Below are positions 1 through 10,652 of a stretch of DNA of 64,000 nt, piece by piece. The notes under the pieces were generated by a model, which did not search any database, was not told the DNA's origin, and saw only the letters and a program-made list of their open reading frames with translations. Source of the stretch: Massilia norwichensis (lineage in GTDB: Bacteria > Pseudomonadota > Gammaproteobacteria > Burkholderiales > Burkholderiaceae_D). The stretch's first letter is position 1, and each line of letters opens with the position of its first letter. The DNA is taken from the NCBI RefSeq assembly GCF_024753245.1, contig NZ_JANUGX010000001.1, positions 124,001-188,000 on the forward strand, given 5' to 3'. Made by a program: the position numbers and the translations under genes.

Positions 1-1790
1 ACCCGCAGCGCGACCGCGTCACGCGCGGCGCGGCTCGCGACCTGCAGCTTTTCCTGTTTCAGGGCGCTGGCCACCGGGCCGGCCATCGCTTCCTGCTGGG
101 CCGTCTCCTCCGCGGCGATGCCGGCTTCCAGCTCGGCCACCGCCTCGGCGAAGGCGTTCGGCTGGGCCTCGCCGACCCGTTCGACGCTGCGCTGCATGAC
201 CTCGAACAGCGGGTCGGCGGCGTCCTTGCGCTGCTCCCAGCCCATGCGCGACAGCAGGTCGACCAGGCGCCGCGCCGGATGCGCTTCCTCGAAGAAGAAG
301 TTCTTGTCGAGCAGGGCCGCCTTCAGCACCGGCACCTGCAGCACGCGCAGCAGTTCGCGGGTCTGGGGCGGGATGCTGTCGTCGAGCAGCACGGTTTCGA
401 ACACGCGCGACAGCAGGCCGAGCGTGCTTTCGTCGCCGCGCGAGAGGCTGCCCTTGGGCAGGCTCTGGGCGAAGCGCGGCAGGTAGAAGACGTTGTGCGG
501 CAGTGCGCCGGCGGCCACCGGGCTTTGCGTACTGTCCTGCGCAGCACCTTGCACCTGTCCTTGCGCCTGCAGGCCTGGTTCGATGCGGGCCAGCAGGTCC
601 AGCAGCGGTGCGACCTGGCCTGGGGCCAGCAGCGGCGCATCGTGCGGTAAGCCGGGGATCGGCGGCAGGCCGGCGGTCGCAAATCCGGCGGCGGGCACGA
701 AGCCAGCGGCGGCCACGCTCCCGCCCGGCGCTGCGGGATAGCCGTCGGCCGAGGCGCTCGCGACAAAAGCGGCGCTGGGCGCAGCACCGGCCACTGGCGC
801 GCCGGCTATTGAGGCAGCGCCCGCGAACAAGCCGCCGCCGCCCGACTGCGCCGACGAAACCGGCTGCACCGCCGCGGCTTGCGTCGCGCCCTGCTCTGCT
901 GTTGCCAGTGCCGGCACCGCTGCAAACCCGGCCGCCCCACTGGGCCGCCAGCCGCCGCTACCGGACGGCATCGCCGGCAGCTCGGGGATCAGCGGCAGAT
1001 CGGGCAGGCCGCAGTCGTCGTCGCCGAACAGCTTGCGCAGCTGCTCGGCCAGCGCCGCCTTGCCGCCGGCGCGTGCGGCGCGTGCCGCGGCCGCGTCGTC
1101 GGTCTTCTGGATGCGCAAGGCTTCGATCGAGCCCGGCTGCCCATCCTTGCGGGTCAGGCCCTCGACCAGGGCTTCGTAGAGGGGCGCGAAATCGAATACC
1201 AGCTCGGGACGCAGCAGTTCCAGGATCAGCGCATGCGACTCTTCTTCCGGCTCGAACTCGCGCCAGGCTTCTTCCAGGGCTTTCAGGAAGACTTCGGGAC
1301 GGAAGGGATTGGCGTCGCCGCGCAGCACGCCCTTGTTGAGCAGGAGGCCGAGCCGGACCGAGAGGGTCGCCAGCGGCTCCGAATGGGCGATGTCGAAGGG
1401 CCGGGTGATGGCGCCGAAGGCGACCTTGCTGTCCATGACCTCGAGCGGGACCAGGCTGAGCGAAGCCGGCAGCGCCTTCTGCGCGGCGCCCTGCGGCTGC
1501 AGACCTTCGAGTTCCCGGCGCAGCGCCCGTTCGAAGCCGGTACTGGCCAGATGGAAGAAGGCGTAGCCGTTTTCCTTCAGCAGCTTGCTGGAACGGACGC
1601 GGCGGTAGACCTCGCGCGTGTCCAGGCCCGGCTGGCTGAGGTCCGCCAGGGCCGCGCCGAAGCGGGCGATCATCGGCGTCAGCTGCTCCTTGAACTGGTC
1701 GGCAGCAATAGCCGCGAGCGCGTCCAGCGCCGCCTGCTGCGTGGAGGCGGCCTGGCGCGCTGCCGGACTCTGGACTCGGCTCGATGACAT
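1..1790 (-). CDS. DUF1631 family protein, N-terminal 596 residues (3' end outside window)
   Basis: The reading frame is open from an ATG at 1790-1788 to the left edge with no stop. It begins MSSSRVQSPAARQAA and continues with helical sequence typical of DUF1631 proteins, such as ARRLVDLLSRMGWEQRKDAA near residue 500. A Gly/Ala/Pro-rich linker lies between about 270 and 370. Proteins of this family run to roughly 700-800 residues in Burkholderiales, so about 100-200 residues are missing here. No enzymatic motif is visible and the function is unknown. The start is preceded by a weak purine tract. A 20-bp inverted repeat 36 bp upstream could be its operator. The family assignment is from recognition of the sequence and is firm; any role would be a guess. 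Confidence 0.85.
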   Translation of the reverse strand, partial: MSSSRVQSPAARQAASTQQAALDALAAIAADQFKEQLTPMIARFGAALADLSQPGLDTREVYRRVRSSKLLKENGYAFFHLASTGFERALRRELEGLQPQGAAQKALPASLSLVPLEVMDSKVAFGAITRPFDIAHSEPLATLSVRLGLLLNKGVLRGDANPFRPEVFLKALEEAWREFEPEEESHALILELLRPELVFDFAPLYEALVEGLTRKDGQPGSIEALRIQKTDDAAAARAARAGGKAALAEQLRKLFGDDDCGLPDLPLIPELPAMPSGSGGWRPSGAAGFAAVPALATAEQGATQAAAVQPVSSAQSGGGGLFAGAASIAGAPVAGAAPSAAFVASASADGYPAAPGGSVAAAGFVPAAGFATAGLPPIPGLPHDAPLLAPGQVAPLLDLLARIEPGLQAQGQVQGAAQDSTQSPVAAGALPHNVFYLPRFAQSLPKGSLSRGDESTLGLLSRVFETVLLDDSIPPQTRELLRVLQVPVLKAALLDKNFFFEEAHPARRLVDLLSRMGWEQRKDAADPLFEVMQRSVERVGEAQPNAFAEAVAELEAGIAAEETAQQEAMAGPVASALKQEKLQVASRAARDAVALR

Positions 1791-1825
1791 GGTGGACGGT
1801 GGGTGCATGGATTGCCTGCATATAT

Positions 1826-1845
1826 TGTGGCACATAATTGCCACA
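1826..1845. promoter_or_regulatory. 20-bp perfect inverted repeat upstream of the DUF1631 gene
   Basis: TGTGGCA-CATAAT-TGCCACA is a perfect 7-6-7 dyad in an AT-rich stretch, 36 bp before the start of the minus-strand DUF1631 gene. Its size and position fit a dimeric repressor or activator site. No cognate regulator is evident nearby. Confidence 0.45.
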
Positions 1846-2048
1846 TGGCAACCAATATCTGCAGGCGATGGCGGAAAGCGAAAAACCCGTGTGGCCACGC
1901 GTGCCGCACGCGCCCAAAGAGGAAGGAATGAATATGCTAATGCAGAGTTAACTCAACAATACGCAACTGCACTTAACGGCGCATCTCAAGTTCCGCAAAG
2001 CATATATATCGCGTCATAGCAATATTTGCAGAGGATTTATTCTTTGAC

Positions 2049-2067
2049 TGTAGGTATATCTCCTACA
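2049..2067. promoter_or_regulatory. TGTAGG-N7-CCTACA dyad in the leader region of the small repeat protein gene
   Basis: A perfect 6-7-6 dyad overlaps a TTGACT hexamer (2044-2049) that resembles a -35 element. It lies about 140 bp before the start of the downstream plus-strand gene. The remainder of the 412-bp gap from 1791 to 2202 is AT-richer than its surroundings and holds no convincing gene. Confidence 0.35.
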
Positions 2068-2202
2068 ATGCCTCACGCCGTGATCCGATACCACATCTAC
2101 TGCCGGGCTTGCATTATTGCTCTACCGGAAACGCTACTGATTTCCAATGTTTCAGCGACGCTTCGGTAAGCAGGACATTTCCAATAATTGAAAGGAATGA
2201 TC

Positions 2203-2463
2203 ATGGCTAACAACAGCAAATCGGGTACCCAGGGCGGCTCGCGCCAGCAGCACGCAGAAGCTGGCCGTCAAAGCCACAAGAACGACGCCAACAAACAGTC
2301 GGGTTCGGGTTCGGGCTCGCGTTCGGGCGGCTCGGGTGGCACCCGCGGCGGCACCCCGGAGCAGCACGCCGAAGCAGGCCGTCAAAGCCACAAGAACGAC
2401 GGCAACAAGCAGTCGTCGGGCTCGGGTTCGCGCTCGGGCGGCAGCCGCGGCGGCAACCGCTAA
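2203..2463 (+). CDS. small disordered protein with two KGG-like repeats
   Basis: An 86-residue protein made of two copies of a roughly 33-residue unit. Each copy contains QHAEAGRQSHKND followed by a Ser/Gly/Arg/Lys-rich tail. The EAGR+polar pattern resembles the KGG stress-protein repeat, but the Lys-Gly-Gly core is absent, so this is a relative or look-alike rather than a standard member. The composition (Gly, Ser, Arg, Lys, Asn, Gln; almost no hydrophobics) predicts an unstructured, basic, highly soluble protein. The ATG at 2203 is chosen because AAAGGA sits six bases upstream; an in-frame TTG at 2188 has no such site. It is monocistronic, with a strong hairpin after it. A stress-protective role is plausible but inferred only from the family resemblance. 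Confidence 0.75.
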   Translation: MANNSKSGTQGGSRQQHAEAGRQSHKNDANKQSGSGSGSRSGGSGGTRGGTPEQHAEAGRQSHKNDGNKQSSGSGSRSGGSRGGNR

Positions 2464-2491
2464 ACCCGTATTCGGAATTCAATGACAGCAG

Positions 2492-2531
2492 CAGGGCCTG
2501 GGCGGGAAACCGTTCCAGGCCCTGTCTTGTT
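2492..2531 (+). terminator. rho-independent-type terminator after the repeat protein gene
   Basis: CAGGGCCTGG (2492-2501) and CCAGGCCCTG (2515-2524) form a perfect 10-bp stem with a 13-base loop. It is followed by TCTTGTTAT, a modest T-rich tail. It lies 28 bases after the stop codon. Confidence 0.65.
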
Positions 2532-2583
2532 ATGGCGGGAGTTCGGACAGCCGCGAAGCGCGGCCGCAGCCGCGCAGTCGGAC

Positions 2584-3144
2584 TCAGATATTGCGCAGCG
2601 GCGCGCCCTTCGGCGGCGCGAAGTCGCGGACGTCGTTGACCAGGCCGGCGGTCTTGGCGTCGCGGCCGTTCAGGTGCAGGTCGCCGTACTGGTGGATGCC
2701 CCACTGTTCCGGCGTCAGTTCGATGTGCTTGCGCAGGATCGACTCGGTGCGGGCGTCGTCGGCGCGCAGGCCTTCGACGATGATGTTGAGGGCGTCCGGA
2801 CGCGAGCCCGGCGAAGCGGTCGCATGCGACTTGTGGATCATGAAGCGCGCGGTTTCGCTGGCATAGCGGCGGGTGCCGGACAGGAACAGGATCACCGCGA
2901 TCGAGGCCACCGCGCCGCCGTTGTACATCACGAACTCGACCGGCGCATTCGCCAGGAAGTTATACAGGCACAGGCCGTCGCTGACATAGCCGCCGTTCGA
3001 CTGCACCAGCACGTGCGCGGTCTCGATGCCATCCTCGGTCATCATCGAAACGGCTTCGAACACGCGATGCACCATGTCGCTGTTGACGTCACCGGACAGC
3101 GTGAACCACGCCTCTTTTTGCTGTTTTGCTTGATCTTCGCTCAT
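2584..3144 (-). CDS. ClpP-like ATP-dependent protease proteolytic-subunit family protein
   Basis: A 186-residue member of the ClpP/crotonase-like serine protease superfamily. The nucleophile region GGAVASIAVILFLSG places Ser81 where ClpP has its catalytic serine. FMIHKSHA supplies His104, matching the ClpP MIH motif. The third catalytic residue cannot be assigned with confidence. The sequence is clearly divergent from housekeeping ClpP, lacks an obvious propeptide, and has no clpX neighbour, so it is likely a stand-alone paralogue with an unknown substrate. The start MSEDQAKQQK is preferred over upstream in-frame codons, because sequence further upstream looks non-coding and runs into the riboswitch region. 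A purine-rich AGAAGAGAG tract precedes it. It is divergently oriented from gcvT. Confidence 0.75.
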   Translation of the reverse strand: MSEDQAKQQKEAWFTLSGDVNSDMVHRVFEAVSMMTEDGIETAHVLVQSNGGYVSDGLCLYNFLANAPVEFVMYNGGAVASIAVILFLSGTRRYASETARFMIHKSHATASPGSRPDALNIIVEGLRADDARTESILRKHIELTPEQWGIHQYGDLHLNGRDAKTAGLVNDVRDFAPPKGAPLRNI

Positions 3145-3302
3145 CGTGGGCTCTCTTCTGTGACAAAGTCGTGGAGTAAGTGTAACAAAACACGCTTTTT
3201 TCCCTATGGTGACGCACTGCAATAGTGCGCGCCTGCCTCTTCCCGGCTTTCCCCGCTTTCGAATTGACTTCCCACCACGCCTCGCATATCCTTCGCAGTC
3301 TT

Positions 3303-3508
3303 GACCGGGAGAGCGCAGCGCAGGCTGCCGCCGAAGGGGCATCACCCGAAAACTCTCAGGCAACCGGACCGGTCGGGGGACGCGCTGAAGCACGTGAAAA
3401 GCACGATGCCGCGGCTGCGGACCAACTCTGGAGAGCGGCTCTTGGTGAGCCCACCGAAGGGGCAGGCGGCAACGCGCCGCTATCTCTCAGGTACCGAGGA
3501 CAGAGGGG
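3303..3508 (+). promoter_or_regulatory. tandem glycine riboswitch
   Basis: Two aptamer-like modules follow each other. The first (about 3304-3375) has GGGAGAG, then CCGAAGGGGCA and AACTCTCAGGCAACCGGACCGG. The second (about 3424-3507) has CTGGAGAG, CACCGAAGGGGCA, TCTCTCAGGTACCGAGGACAGAGGG. The CCGAAGGGGCA and CTCTCAGGYA signatures, present twice with a short linker, are diagnostic of glycine riboswitches. It ends 66 bases before gcvT, so it senses glycine and controls the glycine cleavage operon. In this family glycine binding usually turns these genes on; that direction is family knowledge and is not shown by the sequence. Confidence 0.95.
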
Positions 3509-3574
3509 TGCGAACTGCATGCGTGCGCAAGCCGTATGCCGTAACCCTATTTACCTGTCCGAGGATCTCACGCC

Positions 3575-4699
3575 ATGACGCTCAAAGCGACGCCGCTCAA
3601 CTCCGTACACCGCGCATCCGGCGCCAAGATGGTCGACTTTGGCGGCTGGGACATGCCCGTCAACTACGGTTCCCAGATCGAAGAACACAATGCCGTGCGC
3701 CTTGACGCCGGCATGTTCGACGTCTCCCACATGTGCGTGGTCGACCTGCACGGCGCGAATGTCCGTCCGTTCCTGCGCGGCCTGCTGGCCAACAACGTCG
3801 ACAAGCTGCAGGTGGCCGGCAAGGCCCTCTACTCCTGCATGCTGAATCCGGAAGGCGGCGTGATCGACGACCTGATCGTCTACTTCTTCCGCGAAGACTG
3901 GTTCCGCCTGGTGGTCAACGCCGGCACCGCCGAGAAGGACATCGCCTGGATCCGTCAGCAGAACGACGCCACCAACAGCGGCCTGACGATCACGCCGCGC
4001 CGTGCGGATCTGTCCGACGATGGCATCGCCCTGATCGCCGTGCAGGGCCCGAATGCCCGCGCCAAGGTCTGGCAGGTGCTGCCGGGCACCCAGGCCGCAT
4101 CGAGCGAGATGAAACCCTTCAACGTCACGATCGTGAACGACACCCCGTTCGGCGAAGTCATGGTGGCGCGCACCGGCTACACCGGCGAAGACGGCTTCGA
4201 GATCGGCGTCCCGGCCACGCAGGCCGAAGCGCTGTGGAATGCGCTGGCCGCCGCCGGCGTCAAGCCCGCCGGCCTGGGCGCGCGCGACACGCTGCGCCTG
4301 GAAGCCGGCATGAACCTGTACGGCCAGGACATGGACGACAACGTCTCCCCGCTCGACGCCGGCCTGGCCTGGACCGTCGACCTGGTCGCCGAGCGCGACT
4401 TCATCGGCAAGGCAGCCCTGCTCGCCAAGGGCCAGCAGCAGAACTTCGTCGGCCTGATCCTGCGCGAAAAAGGCGGCATCCTGCGCGCCCACCAGAAGGT
4501 CATCGCGGCCTCCGGCAATGCCGGCGAAATAACCAGCGGCACCTTCAGCCCGAGCATGCAGCAGGCGATCGCACTGGCGCGTGTGCCGGTCGAGGCGCAG
4601 GTCGGCGACACCGTGCACGTCGAAATCCGCGACAAGAAACTGGCCGCCTCGGTGGTCAAGCTGCCGTTCGTGCGCAACGGCAAAGTGCTGGCTTCCTGA
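3575..4699 (+). CDS. gcvT: glycine cleavage system T protein (aminomethyltransferase)
   Basis: A 374-residue protein of normal GcvT length. It takes the aminomethyl group from lipoyl-H protein and, with tetrahydrofolate, releases ammonia and methylenetetrahydrofolate. Recognisable blocks are [15 protein letters not shown] near residue 20, the FDVSHM segment near 50, [11 protein letters not shown] near 200, and [18 protein letters not shown] near 240-260. The start ATG directly follows the riboswitch leader. gcvH begins 66 bp downstream and gcvP follows, giving the complete substrate-specific part of the cleavage system; the L protein is not in this window. Expression is expected to follow glycine through the riboswitch. 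Confidence 0.97.
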   Translation: MTLKATPLNSVHRASGAKMVDFGGWDMPVNYGSQIEEHNAVRLDAGMFDVSHMCVVDLHGANVRPFLRGLLANNVDKLQVAGKALYSCMLNPEGGVIDDLIVYFFREDWFRLVVNAGTAEKDIAWIRQQNDATNSGLTITPRRADLSDDGIALIAVQGPNARAKVWQVLPGTQAASSEMKPFNVTIVNDTPFGEVMVARTGYTGEDGFEIGVPATQAEALWNALAAAGVKPAGLGARDTLRLEAGMNLYGQDMDDNVSPLDAGLAWTVDLVAERDFIGKAALLAKGQQQNFVGLILREKGGILRAHQKVIAASGNAGEITSGTFSPSMQQAIALARVPVEAQVGDTVHVEIRDKKLAASVVKLPFVRNGKVLAS

Positions 4700-4765
4700 C
4701 AGCGCCACACAGACAAGAACAACGTATACTTACCGCCTCATCTCTCTATCCATTAGGAGCCATGC

Positions 4766-5146
4766 ATGAACATCCCAGCCGACCTGAAATACACCGAGTC
4801 CCACGAGTGGGTCCGTCAAGAAACTGACGGCACCCTGACCGTCGGCATCACCGAGTACGCGCAGGACGCGCTGGGCGACATCGTGTTCGTCGAACTGCCG
4901 CAGGTCGGCAAGACCTTCACCGCCGGCGACGACGCCGCCGTGGTGGAATCGGTCAAGGCCGCCAGCGACATCTACGCACCGGTCTCGGGCACCGTCACCG
5001 CCGTCAACCAGGCGACCGCCGACGCCCCGGATTCGATCAACGCCGACGCCTACGGCGCCTGGCTGTTCAAGCTGCAGCCGAGCGACCCGGCCGCGATCAA
5101 CGGCCTGCTGGACGCTGCTGCTTACGGCAAGACCACCGAAGGCTGA
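4766..5146 (+). CDS. gcvH: glycine cleavage system H protein
   Basis: A 126-residue lipoyl carrier that shuttles the aminomethyl intermediate among the P, T and L proteins. The lipoylated lysine is Lys64 in [17 protein letters not shown], and the SHEWVR start region and GAWLFKL end region are typical. TTAGGAG lies seven bases before the ATG. It sits between gcvT and gcvP. The 139-bp gap before gcvP holds a palindromic repeat that could reduce read-through or stabilise the gcvTH transcript. Confidence 0.97.
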   Translation: MNIPADLKYTESHEWVRQETDGTLTVGITEYAQDALGDIVFVELPQVGKTFTAGDDAAVVESVKAASDIYAPVSGTVTAVNQATADAPDSINADAYGAWLFKLQPSDPAAINGLLDAAAYGKTTEG

Positions 5147-5153
5147 TAAGCCA

Positions 5154-5245
5154 CCCCGTCGTCCCCGCGCAGGCGGGGACCCAAGTTCTGCATGAACCGC
5201 GTCGGCTCCAGCCAAACTTGGGTTCCCGCCTCCGCGGGAACGACG
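5154..5245. repeat. palindromic intergenic repeat pair (CCCGCGCAGGCGGG family)
   Basis: The arm at 5157-5189 (GTCGTCCCCGCGCAGGCGGG onward to ACCCAAGTT) is repeated in inverted orientation at 5214-5245 (AACTTGGGTTCCCGCC onward to GAACGACGT). Each arm contains its own small palindrome (CCCGC...GCGGG), so the unit is a REP-like pair. A single arm of the same family lies at 32727-32755, and a weaker one may be at about 26495-26517. Located between gcvH and gcvP. Confidence 0.8.
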
Positions 5246-5285
5246 TACGTAGTAGCCCGACTCCCTCCTTTTTCCGCCTCTTATC

Positions 5286-8192
<2,907 letters not shown>

Positions 8193-8314
8193 GGGAACCT
8201 CGATAAACCTACTGCGCGGGCACATTTTGGGTCTGCGATGCTCGCCGTACCGTAAGTACGGCTGCGCTTCTCGACCCAAACTGAGCCCTGCTCGCTACGG
8301 TTTCTCGAGGTCCC
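8193..8314 (+). repeat. structured 3'-flanking repeat element, copy 1
   Basis: A nested double-stem element begins directly after the gcvP stop codon. The outer stem is GGGAACCTCGATAAACC (8193-8209) with GGTTTCTCGAGGTCCC (8299-8314). The inner stem is TTTGGGTC (8226-8233) with GACCCAAA (8273-8280), enclosing CTCGCCGTAC-N4-GTACGGCTGCGC. A second copy lies after pheS at 19421-19542 on the other strand. Spacer and loop sequences are nearly identical between copies, but both stems differ and still pair. It sits between the convergent 3' ends of gcvP and the chemoreceptor gene. Confidence 0.85.
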
Positions 8315-8321
8315 GAAACTG

Positions 8322-10019
8322 TCAGTCCTTCCCTCTGCGGCTGCTAGCGAGCCTTAAGTAGGGGTGCCCGGGGCTGCCGGGGCGTCGGTCCGACGCTCCC
8401 GCAGCCCCTTCTTCATCGCCCTCCTCCGGCGCGGCCTGCACGGCTTCGTCGAGCCGGAACGCGGCCACCGCCTGCGACAGGCTAAGCGCCTGCTGCTGCA
8501 AGGTGCGGGCGGCCATCGCCGCATCTTCCACCATCCGCGTGCCCTGCTGGGTCAGCTCGTCCATGCGGACGATCGCCTGGTTGACCCCAGCCAGGTTTTC
8601 GGCACGCTCGGCGCTGGCGCTGCCGATGCGGTTGACGATGTCGCCCACCGCCTGCACCGAGCTGGTCAGCATCGCCATGCTGTCGCCGGCGTCGAGCGCG
8701 ATGCCGGTGCCGCCTTCGATCGCCGCCATGGTCTCGCGCACCAGTTCACGCGCCTCGCGGGCGCCCGCCATGGCGCGTCCGGCCAGCGCCCGCACCTCGC
8801 ACGCCGCCTGCGCGAAATGCAGGCTCTGCGGGCCGCTCTGGGCCGCCTCGACGGCCGCGCCGAGCGCCAGGCTGCCGGCGCGGCCGCAGGCGGTCTCGAT
8901 GTCTTCGCCGAGTTCGTCCAGGCGCGCGGCCGAGCGGCGCACGTTTTCCAGCGTCGCCACCAGCCGGTGCACCACGCTGCCGCCCTGCTGGGCCGCGCTG
9001 CTGGCCGCCTCGGCCAGCTGGTTGGCCTGGCGCGCCGAATCGGCGGTTTCCATCATGACCGCCGCCAGGTCCTGCATCGAGGTCGCGGTGTGCTGGAGCG
9101 AGGCGCGGACGCCGGCGCGCGGCGGCAGTCCGGCGCGGCCGAGGGCGATCTCGCGCGAGGCCGAGCCGATCGAACGCGCCGACTCGAGGATGGTGCGCAG
9201 CGACAGGTTCAGGTTGCGGATGCTGTCGTCCAGCGCGCGCGAGGTGGTCGCGATCTCGTCGTCGCCGTCGACCCGGGCGCGCACCGTCAGGTCGCCGCTG
9301 GCCAGGCTGCTGGCGGCTGCCTCGATGGCGCCGATCTCGGCCAGCAGCGAGCGCCGCACCGCCATCGTGATCGCCAGCGAGGCCACGATCGACAGCGCGA
9401 TCACGATCGGCATCAGGATCGCGATGCTCTTGAAATCGCTGGCAGCCTTGTCCGATGCCTCTTCCGACAGCGCCTGCTCGCGGCGCGACAGCTCGGCCAG
9501 GCGTTCCGCCACCACGCCGAACGCGCGCTCGGCCTTGGCCATGGCGGTAGCGCTGACCGACTGGTCCTCGCGGGCCAGATCGATCACGTCGCGTACCGCG
9601 CCTTCGTACAGGCGCCAGGCCGACGCCGCCTGCTCGACGTAGCGCAGCTCGGCGTCGCGGTAGCGGGCCGGGCTGTTCTGGGCCATGCGCGAAAGGTTGG
9701 CGAAGCCGCGCTCGATGGCAGTCTGCTGTTGTTGAACGTCTTGTACCAGCGGCTCGATCCGGGTACGCGGGAAGCTGCCGCTGATCCAGGTCAGGATCTG
9801 GTAGGCTTGGGCATGCGCGCGCTGGGCGGAGGCGACGAGGTCGGCGGCCGCCCGCATGTGGGTGGCGCGCTGCTGCACGATGGCGTCCAGCGAGTCGTTC
9901 TGCCGCACCATCGCGAGATAGGCGCCGCAGGACAGGATTACCAGCAACAGCAGGACGGCGCCTGGCGCCAGCAAAAGCTTGGGGCCGATCCGCAGGCGGC
10001 TCAGCATGTTGAGCGTCAT
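8322..10019 (-). CDS. methyl-accepting chemotaxis-like protein with degenerate signalling tip
   Basis: 565 residues with chemoreceptor layout. An N-terminal membrane segment (about 14-36) is followed by a helical ligand-binding domain. A second membrane segment (about 196-218) leads to a HAMP domain (about 219-272) and a long cytoplasmic coiled coil. The hairpin tip, nearly invariant in receptors as [20 protein letters not shown], reads here AGSLALGAAVEAAQSGPQSL near residue 385, and the following GFAVVAGEVR has become HFAQAACEVR. Most CheA/CheW-contacting residues are therefore lost. The protein may no longer control the flagellar motor, or it may pair with another output. AGGGAGA precedes the ATG. 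It is convergent with gcvP and divergent from the gene at 10230. Confidence 0.8.
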   Translation of the reverse strand: MTLNMLSRLRIGPKLLLAPGAVLLLLVILSCGAYLAMVRQNDSLDAIVQQRATHMRAAADLVASAQRAHAQAYQILTWISGSFPRTRIEPLVQDVQQQQTAIERGFANLSRMAQNSPARYRDAELRYVEQAASAWRLYEGAVRDVIDLAREDQSVSATAMAKAERAFGVVAERLAELSRREQALSEEASDKAASDFKSIAILMPIVIALSIVASLAITMAVRRSLLAEIGAIEAAASSLASGDLTVRARVDGDDEIATTSRALDDSIRNLNLSLRTILESARSIGSASREIALGRAGLPPRAGVRASLQHTATSMQDLAAVMMETADSARQANQLAEAASSAAQQGGSVVHRLVATLENVRRSAARLDELGEDIETACGRAGSLALGAAVEAAQSGPQSLHFAQAACEVRALAGRAMAGAREARELVRETMAAIEGGTGIALDAGDSMAMLTSSVQAVGDIVNRIGSASAERAENLAGVNQAIVRMDELTQQGTRMVEDAAMAARTLQQQALSLSQAVAAFRLDEAVQAAPEEGDEEGAAGASDRRPGSPGHPYLRLASSRRGKD

Positions 10020-10050
10020 TGTTTTCTCTCCCTGTCAACGATGTCGCTTG

Positions 10051-10151
10051 GAGCGGCTAACACAGCCGCCATAGCAGCGTTGCATCGTCTCGCCGTACTA
10101 GCGTACTGTCTTCGACGATGCGCCTTGCCCTGGCGGCTTTGTTAGCCGCTC
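10051..10151. repeat. nested inverted-repeat element in a divergent promoter region
   Basis: The outer arms GAGCGGCTAACACAGCCGCC (10051-10070) and GGCGGCTTTGTTAGCCGCTC (10132-10151) pair with a single mismatch. The inner arms GCATCGTC (10082-10089) and GACGATGC (10114-10121) enclose TCGCCGTAC-N4-GTAC. The architecture (outer stem, spacer, inner stem, CGCCGTAC core) resembles the element at 8193-8314, but the sequences are different. It fills half of the 210-bp divergent gap between the chemoreceptor gene and the small membrane protein gene. Confidence 0.75.
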
Positions 10152-10229
10152 TGCAAGACGTGCATTAGGGAAATTTACGCTGTAGCGCAAGGTCGCCCTT
10201 GTGCCTGCTCAAACTATGAAAGAAGACGC

Positions 10230-10559
10230 ATGAACCGTTCCAAAGGGCTTGCAGCCCTGCTGTCCGCCCTGGTTTTCCCCGGCATTGGCCAGTGGTACCT
10301 GGGCCGGCGCGGCCTCGCCCTGCTGTTCGCGGTGCCGGCGCTGGTGGCTGGCTATGTTTATTTGAATTTCGCGCTGGATGAAGCGAATGCGCTGGCGGGC
10401 CAGCTGCTGGGCGGCAGCATGCCGCTCGATCCGGCGGCGATTGCGGCCAGGCTGGAGGGGCGGCCTACGCCCTTGTCGGTGACGCTGTCGGGTTGGGTGT
10501 TTGCGCTGTGCTGGGTGGGTAGCGTGCTGGAGGCGTGGCTGGGGAAGAGGAAGATGTGA
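10230..10559 (+). CDS. small membrane protein of unknown function
   Basis: A 109-residue protein with a hydrophobic N-terminal pair of segments (about 7-48). These contain LSALVFPGIGQWYLGRRGLALL, a Pro-Gly-x-Gln-x-Tyr turn common in small TM2-type inner-membrane proteins. Another membrane segment lies near the C-terminus (about 84-102) and a short basic tail KRKM follows. The middle 30 residues are soluble. Two or three membrane passes are predicted. No catalytic motif is visible. It is a single gene, with an inverted repeat after the stop that can serve as a bidirectional terminator towards prfC. Confidence 0.7.
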   Translation: MNRSKGLAALLSALVFPGIGQWYLGRRGLALLFAVPALVAGYVYLNFALDEANALAGQLLGGSMPLDPAAIAARLEGRPTPLSVTLSGWVFALCWVGSVLEAWLGKRKM

Positions 10560-10570
10560 TGCGCAGGGAC

Positions 10571-10636
10571 GTGGGCACGGGGTGCCCACCCTACGTCGGC
10601 CGCGCGTCACACGTAGGGCGGGCACCCCGTGCCCGC
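10571..10636. repeat. inverted pair of the GTGGGCACGGGGTGCCCACC repeat
   Basis: A 24-bp unit at 10571-10594 is itself palindromic (GGGCACGGGGTGCCC) and ends in CTAC. It recurs in inverted orientation at 10613-10636, producing a large stem between the convergent ends of the membrane protein gene and prfC. Other copies lie at 21454-21510 (pair) and 24479-24502 (single). The position suggests a bidirectional terminator or transcript-end stabiliser. Confidence 0.8.
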
Positions 10637-10652
10637 GTATGCCCCTACACGA

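Noticed and set aside
2204-2707. A minus-strand frame opposite the small repeat protein
   Set aside because: The plus-strand gene has a proper ribosome-binding site, internal repeats and a terminator, and the opposite frame is an Arg/Cys-rich shadow.
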